NCBI GenBank assembly: GCA_902797455.1
Contig: CADBTE010000208.1
Span: 1-7,772 of the forward strand
From: an uncultured Planctomycetota bacterium
GTDB lineage: Bacteria; Planctomycetota; Planctomycetia; Pirellulales; Thermoguttaceae
Direction: 5' to 3'
DNA: 7,772 nucleotides
In this document: one piece after another, positions 1 to 5,593 of the stretch
Layout of the letters: every line of letters begins with the position of its first letter
How positions within the stretch are numbered: position 1 is the stretch's first letter
Program-made: the position numbers and the translations under genes
Notes under the pieces: generated by a model
What the model saw: only the letters and a program-made list of their open reading frames with translations
The model's database searches: none
What the model was told of the DNA's origin: nothing

Positions 1-1263
1 CACCGCGCTATCGAGAAGAGTGTCGGTTCCTGGCGGGATGAGTCGGCCCTGATCAACTCGATCCTCGCTAAAAGAGCGCTTTTGACCGCCGGCGGCGGGT
101 CGTCGACCACCGTCTCGGCGGCCAAACCGAACGACGCGCTGGCTTTGTCGCAGTCGTCCGACAGTTCCCTGGGGGCGCTCGATCGCGACCGAATGCTCAC
201 CAGCGATCCGTCGGCCCTGTTTGATCTGCGGAGCGATCCTCAAACCACGCAAAACGCCGCGCCGCAGATGCGGACCCCCCAAATCCCATCTCAGCAGGCC
301 CCGGGGCTCGATGGGCTCGACGCCGAGCCGGCCGGCCCCGTGCCGGATCTCCCCCAAGACAAACTGGCGGCCGGTGATATCATCGCCTGCGACGCGCTGA
401 CGGTTCTGCCGATCGGTGAAGGATACGACGCCACGGTCAGTGCCAATACCCAGGGGAAACTCATCGAACTGGGGATCGAGCAAAAGGACGCGGAGGGGAA
501 ACCGATCCTCGACGCCAACGGCCACCCGACCGTCACGCCGCTTCGCCGCGGGATGATGGTCCGCGCCGGCGATGTCCTCGGCAAACAGTTCAACCAAGAG
601 TTCATCGCCCGCAAAGAAGCGGCGCAGCGTCAGCTGATCGTCGCCGAGAAAGAGGCGGGCAAGACACTGGAGATCGAAGTCGCCGAGCTGGCCGCTTTGG
701 TCGCCAAGTCGGAACTGGACCGCGTCCGCCAGGCCAACCGCGACATGCCGGGGGCGATCGCCGAGGAGGACGAGGTCAAGCGGGTCTACGAGTACAACCG
801 CGCCTACAAGTCGTGGGAGAAGGCCAAATACGACCTCGGCATCAAGGCCGATGAGGTCGAGGTCCGCAAGGCCGAGATTTTGATCGCCGACGCCCAGCTG
901 GAAGAGCGCAAGCTCATCTCCCCGATCGAGGGACAGATCGACGACATCTACCAAAACGAGGGGCAGTGGCTGCGCGAGGGAGACAAGGTCTTCCGCGTGA
1001 TCCGTCTGGATAAGATCCAGGTCGAGGCCCGTTTCGACGCGTCGAAGACATCGCCCGACGCCGTTCAGGGGAAGAAGGCGACGATCTTCGCCTCCCGCCC
1101 GGGAGAGCAGACCTGCCAGTTCGAGGGGGTCGTCACCTACGCCCGTCCGATCATTCAGCATACCCGTTTCGCGGCGTTCATCGAAGCCGACAACGGCAAG
1201 ACCGAAAACGGGAGCTGGTACCTGATCCCCGGGATGCACGTTCAGGTGGTCGTCCACCCGTAA
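1..1263 (+). CDS. HlyD-family periplasmic adaptor (membrane fusion protein), 5' partial
   Basis: The frame is open from base 1 to the TAA at 1261-1263, giving 420 visible residues with no stop upstream, so the true start is probably outside the window. A TTG at 82 preceded by AAAGAG (71-76) could be a start, but it would give a protein with no signal peptide or membrane anchor, which is unlikely for an adaptor. Visible residues 28-120 are a Ser/Pro/Asp/Ala/Gln-rich linker that looks disordered. From about residue 122 the fold follows HlyD/RND adaptors: a first lipoyl half ending in RAGDVLGKQ, an alpha-helical hairpin rich in Glu, Lys and Ala (about 196-303), a second lipoyl half (SPIEGQIDDIYQNEGQWL, starting near 307) and a beta-barrel ending at PGMHVQVVV. 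The first lipoyl half carries an extra loop of about 25 residues (DAEGKPILDANGH). Adaptors of this family bridge an inner-membrane transporter to an outer-membrane channel. The next gene encodes a second adaptor domain, so the two products may work as a pair. The family is clear; the cargo and pump are unknown. Confidence 0.85.
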   Translation, partial: HRAIEKSVGSWRDESALINSILAKRALLTAGGGSSTTVSAAKPNDALALSQSSDSSLGALDRDRMLTSDPSALFDLRSDPQTTQNAAPQMRTPQIPSQQAPGLDGLDAEPAGPVPDLPQDKLAAGDIIACDALTVLPIGEGYDATVSANTQGKLIELGIEQKDAEGKPILDANGHPTVTPLRRGMMVRAGDVLGKQFNQEFIARKEAAQRQLIVAEKEAGKTLEIEVAELAALVAKSELDRVRQANRDMPGAIAEEDEVKRVYEYNRAYKSWEKAKYDLGIKADEVEVRKAEILIADAQLEERKLISPIEGQIDDIYQNEGQWLREGDKVFRVIRLDKIQVEARFDASKTSPDAVQGKKATIFASRPGEQTCQFEGVVTYARPIIQHTRFAAFIEADNGKTENGSWYLIPGMHVQVVVHP

Positions 1264-1300
1264 GAAACATTTCCGCCGCCGCTTTGGAATTAAACATCGC

Positions 1301-1306
1301 AAGGGA
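1301..1306 (+). promoter_or_regulatory. Ribosome binding site of the PqqD-M50-HlyD gene
   Basis: AAGGGA lies 11 bases before the ATG at 1318, slightly longer than the usual spacing. It is the only Shine-Dalgarno-like element in the 54-base gap 1264-1317. I see no convincing promoter or terminator hairpin in that gap, which supports co-transcription with the upstream adaptor gene. Confidence 0.55.
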
Positions 1307-1317
1307 ATAAAGCTCGC

Positions 1318-3585
1318 ATGGTAACGCTTTCCGACAGTCTGGTATCGAGTTCCGCGCGCGTGATGAGCTTCTACGCGCGAACCGACCTGACGGCAAAGAA
1401 GGAGCAATACCTCGGCCGTACCTACTGGATCGTGAAAGATCCGCTCGGGCTGAAATATTACCGTTTTCAGTCCGAAGAGTACTTTATTCTCAATCAGCTC
1501 GACGGCACTCGAAGTTTGGACGACATCAAGGACAACTTCGAGAAGGAATTCCCGCCGCAGAAGATCACGCTGGAGGAGCTTCAGAACTTCATCGGGCAGC
1601 TGCACCAAAGCAGTTTGATCGTCGCCGGCGTCCCCAACCAGGGACACGAGCTGCTGAAGCGGCGCAACAAGCGCCGCCGGCAAGAGGTCATCGCCGCGAT
1701 GTCGAACATCCTGTGCATCCGATTCAAGGGGATCGACCCGAACCGGATTCTGGACTGGATGCTCCCCTACGTGCGCTGGATGTTCCATCCCGTCTCGATC
1801 TTCTTTGCCCTGGTACTGATGATGTCGGCCCTTTCGCTGGTATTGATCGAGTTCGACACCTTCCGATCGAAACTGCCGGAATTTCGTCAGTTCTTCGGGC
1901 TCAAAAATATGATCTTCCTGAGTCTGACGCTCGGCGTCACCAAAGTGATCCACGAGTTCGGACACGGGCTGACCTGTAAATATTTCGGCGGGGAGTGCCA
2001 CGAAATGGGGGTCATGATCTTGGTTCTCACCCCCTGTCTGTACTGCAACGTCTCCGACTCCTGGATGCTCCCGAACAAGTGGCATCGCGCGGCGATCGGT
2101 CTGGCGGGGGTCTTTGTCGAGTGTACGCTCGCCTCGATCTGCACCTTCTTCTGGTGGTTCTCGAAAGAGGGACTCTTCCATTACCTCTGCCTCAACGTGA
2201 TGTTCCTCTCCTCGGTCAGTACGATCATCTTCAATATCAACCCGCTTCTGCGCTACGACGGCTATTACATCCTCGCCGATATTTTGGAGATTCCGAACCT
2301 CCGCCAGAAGGCGACTAAGGTGATGGCCAAAAAGGCGTCGGAATGGTTCCTTGGAATGGAGAATCCGGACGATCCCTTCCTTCCCCAGCGCAATCAGATG
2401 CTCTTCGCCGCCTACACCGTCGCGGCGGTGGCGTACCGCTGGATAGTGATGGCGTCGATTCTGTTCTTCGTCTACCGTTTCTTCGACTCCTACGGGCTGA
2501 AGGTCATCGGGCAAATCATCGGGGCGATGTCCCTCTACGGGCTTTTGATCATGCCCCTTTGGAAGATAGCTAAATTTTTCTGGGTTCCCGGGAGGATCTA
2601 TCGAGTGAAAAAGGTTCGCTTCTATTCGTCCCTCACCGGCCTGATGCTGATTTTGGCGTTCTGCCTTTTCGTTCCGCTCCCCTATTCGGTCTACGCGCCG
2701 CTGGTGCTGGAACTTCGGCAGGACAACGCGACGACCGCCAATCTGCTCGTCCCCAAGACCGGCGGGGAGCTGGTCGAAATCAACAAACGCGACGGCGACA
2801 CCGTCAAAAAAGGGGACGTCCTGGTTCGGCTGCGCAACCGAGCGCTCGACCAGGAGCTGGTCCGTCTTCAGGGGGAGCTGCTCGAGGCCAAATCGCAGTA
2901 CAAGATGTTCTCGACCCTCCTGGATCAGCGCGACGCCGCGGCGCGCCAGCAGGAACTGCAGGAGAGGATCGACGCGCTGACGCAGATGGTCAGCGCCCGT
3001 CTGCGCGACCGCCAGCTCTTGGAGCTCAAGGCGCCGATCGACGGCGTGGTGGTCTCCCCTTACTGGAAACCGGCCAAAAAGAACGATGACCCGACCGTCT
3101 TCGACGAGCTCCCCGAATGGTACGGAACCGCCCTTTTGGATCGAAACCTCGGGCTTCCGCTCCAGCCGGGGACTCACGTGGCGAGTGTCGGCGACCCGAC
3201 CAAACTCGAGGCGCTTTTGATCGTCAACCAATCGAAGATCGACTTCGTCCAGGCGGGGCAGCAGGTCAAAATCAAGCTGGAATCTCTCCCCTCGCGCACC
3301 TTCGACGGGACAATCGAACGGGCGATCGATATTGAGCACCAGCGGATGGAATCGGTTCCGATACAGCTCTCCACCAAGGGGGGAGGGGCGGTTCCGACCA
3401 CGTCGGAATCGAACGGTCTTGAAAAACCGCAGTCCCCGTCGTTCCGTGTCCGCGTCGACGTCGACAACGACGATCTGATGATGCATGTCGGGATGACTGG
3501 CAAGGCAAAGATCCACGTCGAGCCGCAGACCCTTTTCGCGCGTCTGCGCCGCCTGGTCACCGACGTGTTTAATTTCAAACTGTGA
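1318..3585 (+). CDS. PqqD-like / M50 site-2 protease / HlyD-adaptor fusion membrane protein
   Basis: The product has 755 residues. Residues about 22-105 resemble PqqD/RRE winged-helix domains: the segment YWIVKDPLGLKYYRF is followed by LDGTRSLDDI and a helix-rich end. The next part is a polytopic membrane region with hydrophobic segments near 156-177, 196-211, 229-245, 258-280, 286-307, 362-388, 394-416 and 437-458. It holds the M50 zinc-protease signature HEFGH (H212, E213, H216) and the second motif NPLLRYDGYY, with D314 as the likely third zinc ligand, so the active site looks intact. After the last membrane segment comes a periplasmic HlyD-like part: lipoyl half GGELVEINKRDGDTVKKGD (482-500), a short coiled coil (about 505-568), the second lipoyl half APIDGVVVS (572-580) and a beta-barrel to the end. 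About 35 extra residues (581-615) interrupt the second lipoyl half. PqqD-like domains bind peptide precursors in RiPP pathways and M50 enzymes cut within the membrane, so processing and export of a peptide is a reasonable inference. No substrate is visible. The domain calls are firm; the physiological role is not. Confidence 0.88.
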   Translation: MVTLSDSLVSSSARVMSFYARTDLTAKKEQYLGRTYWIVKDPLGLKYYRFQSEEYFILNQLDGTRSLDDIKDNFEKEFPPQKITLEELQNFIGQLHQSSLIVAGVPNQGHELLKRRNKRRRQEVIAAMSNILCIRFKGIDPNRILDWMLPYVRWMFHPVSIFFALVLMMSALSLVLIEFDTFRSKLPEFRQFFGLKNMIFLSLTLGVTKVIHEFGHGLTCKYFGGECHEMGVMILVLTPCLYCNVSDSWMLPNKWHRAAIGLAGVFVECTLASICTFFWWFSKEGLFHYLCLNVMFLSSVSTIIFNINPLLRYDGYYILADILEIPNLRQKATKVMAKKASEWFLGMENPDDPFLPQRNQMLFAAYTVAAVAYRWIVMASILFFVYRFFDSYGLKVIGQIIGAMSLYGLLIMPLWKIAKFFWVPGRIYRVKKVRFYSSLTGLMLILAFCLFVPLPYSVYAPLVLELRQDNATTANLLVPKTGGELVEINKRDGDTVKKGDVLVRLRNRALDQELVRLQGELLEAKSQYKMFSTLLDQRDAAARQQELQERIDALTQMVSARLRDRQLLELKAPIDGVVVSPYWKPAKKNDDPTVFDELPEWYGTALLDRNLGLPLQPGTHVASVGDPTKLEALLIVNQSKIDFVQAGQQVKIKLESLPSRTFDGTIERAIDIEHQRMESVPIQLSTKGGGAVPTTSESNGLEKPQSPSFRVRVDVDNDDLMMHVGMTGKAKIHVEPQTLFARLRRLVTDVFNFKL
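3582..3585 (+). other. GTGA stop/start overlap (translational coupling)
   Basis: The GTG start of the methyltransferase (3582-3584) overlaps the TGA stop of the protease-adaptor gene (3583-3585). The 20 bases upstream are AT-rich and contain no Shine-Dalgarno-like sequence, so initiation probably depends on ribosomes terminating at the upstream gene. Confidence 0.75.
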
Positions 3586-5504
3586 GCGCGACCGATTCGG
3601 CTTTCGAACGGGGGCTCTCCCCCGAGGACCGCCACCGCTTCGGCGTCCATTTCACTTCTCCCGCGCAGACGGCGCTGATCCTGGGACCGTCGCTTCTGGA
3701 CCCTTGGCGGCGAAGAATCACCGCCGCGCGCCGGATCGATGAGCTTCTCGCCCTTCGAGACGAATTAGCGTCGCTGAAAATCCTCGACCCGGCCTGCGGC
3801 GCCGGGAGCTTTTTGGTCGACGCGCGCGGCGCCCTGCTCGACCTGGAAGCGGAGATCGTCCGCCGCGCGCGGCGCCTGGGGAAGAACCTCTGCGATTTTC
3901 GACCGGACGATTTTTGCCTGACGCCCCAAACCTCGCTCGGCCAGCTCTTTGGGATCGAGATTCGGCCCGACGCGCTGCGTCGCGCCCGCGAGAAGCTGGT
4001 CGAGGCACAGCGCCGCGCGCTGGATCGGTGGAACGCGATCTTCGGCCTCTCGCTCCCCCCCTGTTCCCCCTCTTTCCCCGAGTCGAACCTCATCCTCGGC
4101 GACGCGCTGTTCCTCGACTGGCCCCCCTTCGACCTGGCGGTCGGGAACCCCCCCTTTCTGTCAAAAAACAAAATCACCGCCGAACTCGGCCTGGAGAAAT
4201 TCCATCGGCTGCGCGAGCGCTATTCCGAGATCCCCGGCCGGGCCGATTACTGCGTCTATTGGTTCTATCGAACCCACCGGCTGATGAAGCCCGGGGCGCG
4301 CGCCGGCCTGATCGGGACCGACACGATCCGTCAGAATTATTCCCGCCAGGGGGGCTTGGAATATATCACCAAAAACGGCGGGACGATCGGTTTCGCCGCC
4401 GCCTCCGAGCCGTGGCCGGGAAGCGCCAAGGTTCGCGTGTCGGTGGTCAACTGGATCAAGGGGAGCTGGCCCGGCCGCAAGACGCTTCTGGTTTCGGATC
4501 CGGAAAGACGAATCACCCATCCGGCGGTGATCCCCCCTTCCCTTTCCTCCCAGACCGATGTCACGGGGGCGCTTACGCTGGCCGTCAACCGTCAAAAGAA
4601 ATACTGCTTCCTCGGCCAGACGCACGGACACGAGGCCTTTTTACTGGAGGCCGGCGAGGCGCGGCGGCTTTTGTCGCGGCATCCCCGGTGGAAAAAAGTC
4701 TTATTCCCCTACCTCACCGGCGACGACCTGCTTGGCCGCGCAGCCGACTCCCCCAGCCGATACGTTATCGATTTCTCCGGCCTTGCCCAAGAGGAGGCGA
4801 AACGTTACGGGGCCCTTTACCGGCGTCTGGCCGAAAAGGTCTGCCCCTATCGACAAGCCAAGGCGCTGGCGGAACAGGCGCGCAACGCCCAGGCAAACCG
4901 CGGAGGCCGCCATCACGCGCACGCCTTCGCCCGCTGGTGGCGGCTCTTCTGGGAGCGGGAGGAGCTCCTCGAGACGCTAAGGACAATTCCGCGCTATATC
5001 GCCTGTTCCCGCGTCTCGAAAGAGCCGATCTTCGAGTTCGTCGATTCCGCGATCCACCCGAACGATTCCCTCCAGGTCTTTGCCTTCGACGACGACTACA
5101 GTTTCGGCATTCTCCAAAGCGCGGCCCACTGCCGATGGTTTTTGGCGCGCTGTTCCACCCTGGGAACCGGCTGGCGCTATACCGCCAACACCGTCTTCGA
5201 CACCTTCCCCTGGCCGCCCGGTCCCACGAGCGCTCAGGCCGCGGCGGCAGCACAGGCGGCGGCGAATCTTCGCGCCGCGCGGCAGGCGCTCGTTGACCGG
5301 CACGCCTTGTCGCTGCGTGAGCTCTACGCGCGAAAGAAAGATTTCACCGAACTGGCCGACGCCCACGAGGCGCTGGACGACGCCGTATGGGCCGCCTACG
5401 GGGCGCGGCGGGGGGAGGATATTCTCGCCTTTCTGCTGGAACTCAATCGCGCGATCGCCTCGGGAAAGAAACGCGGGCGGGCTCCCGGTCCGGTGAGGCG
5501 TTGA
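3582..5504 (+). CDS. Class I SAM-dependent N6-adenine DNA methyltransferase, MmeI/type IIG-like, no nuclease domain
   Basis: The product has 640 residues and starts at GTG. Methylase motifs appear in the order of gamma-type N6-adenine enzymes: motif X-like FGVHFTS (20-26), motif I DPACGAGSF (69-77) for SAM binding, motif II GIEIRPD (124-130), GDALFLDWPPFD (173-184), and catalytic motif IV NPPF (189-192). Residues about 220-292 complete the catalytic domain. The rest resembles the target-recognition and C-terminal helical parts of single-chain type IIG/IIL enzymes: FLGQTHGHEAF (343-353), PYLTGDDLL, RYVIDFSGL (393-401), RYTANTVFDTFPWP (532-545) and the terminal AHEALDDAVWAAYG (594-607). MmeI-type enzymes are about 900 residues and begin with a PD-(D/E)xK nuclease. 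Here only about 20 residues precede motif X, so no nuclease is present. The protein could be an orphan regulatory methylase, the methylase of a split restriction or defence system, or a degraded remnant, though all motifs look intact. It overlaps the upstream gene by four bases and is followed by a promoter for the next gene. The target sequence cannot be read from the protein. Confidence 0.85.
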   Translation: MSATDSAFERGLSPEDRHRFGVHFTSPAQTALILGPSLLDPWRRRITAARRIDELLALRDELASLKILDPACGAGSFLVDARGALLDLEAEIVRRARRLGKNLCDFRPDDFCLTPQTSLGQLFGIEIRPDALRRAREKLVEAQRRALDRWNAIFGLSLPPCSPSFPESNLILGDALFLDWPPFDLAVGNPPFLSKNKITAELGLEKFHRLRERYSEIPGRADYCVYWFYRTHRLMKPGARAGLIGTDTIRQNYSRQGGLEYITKNGGTIGFAAASEPWPGSAKVRVSVVNWIKGSWPGRKTLLVSDPERRITHPAVIPPSLSSQTDVTGALTLAVNRQKKYCFLGQTHGHEAFLLEAGEARRLLSRHPRWKKVLFPYLTGDDLLGRAADSPSRYVIDFSGLAQEEAKRYGALYRRLAEKVCPYRQAKALAEQARNAQANRGGRHHAHAFARWWRLFWEREELLETLRTIPRYIACSRVSKEPIFEFVDSAIHPNDSLQVFAFDDDYSFGILQSAAHCRWFLARCSTLGTGWRYTANTVFDTFPWPPGPTSAQAAAAAQAAANLRAARQALVDRHALSLRELYARKKDFTELADAHEALDDAVWAAYGARRGEDILAFLLELNRAIASGKKRGRAPGPVRR

Positions 5505-5529
5505 AATTCACCTCCCCCGGTGGTACACT
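5501..5529 (+). promoter_or_regulatory. Sigma70-like promoter with extended -10, upstream of the glycoside hydrolase
   Basis: TTGAAA (5501-5506, five of six consensus bases) is separated by exactly 17 bases from TACACT (5524-5529, four of six), and TGG precedes the -10 as an extended -10 element. The -35 overlaps the methyltransferase stop codon TGA at 5502-5504. The expected transcription start is near 5536, which gives a leader of about 58 bases. This suggests the hydrolase is a separate transcription unit from the export/methyltransferase operon. Confidence 0.55.
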
Positions 5530-5583
5530 CCTCCTTTGTATCGAGACCGTTTCTGTCTGTGCCCCCGCGTTCCCCCGTGAAAA

Positions 5584-5587
5584 AAGG
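5584..5587 (+). promoter_or_regulatory. Ribosome binding site fixing the glycoside hydrolase start
   Basis: AAGG, in an A-rich context, lies six bases before the ATG at 5594. It supports this start over in-frame codons further upstream, because the ATG also begins a clear signal peptide. Confidence 0.6.
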
Positions 5588-5593
5588 CCCCCT

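Noticed and set aside
1284..1312. Possible promoter TTGGAA with AATAAA before the M50 gene
   Set aside because: The -10 would lie about seven bases from the ATG and overlap the ribosome binding site; the match is poor and an operon with the upstream adaptor explains the gap.
3914..5296. 460-codon open frame inside the methyltransferase gene
   Set aside because: The product is rich in Arg, Pro and Gly with no recognisable motif, which is typical of an alternative frame of GC-rich coding DNA; the frame from 3582 carries all methylase motifs.
754..5458. Octamer GCGATCGC at 754-761 and 5451-5458 (HIP1-like palindrome)
   Set aside because: Only two copies were noticed, both within coding sequence, where GATC-containing codon pairs are common; this is no evidence of a cyanobacterial-type repeat.
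5387..5593. In-frame extension of the glycoside hydrolase upstream to a GTG at 5387
   Set aside because: It would overlap the methyltransferase C-terminus, place 69 unrelated residues before a clear signal peptide, and ignore the ribosome binding site before the ATG at 5594.
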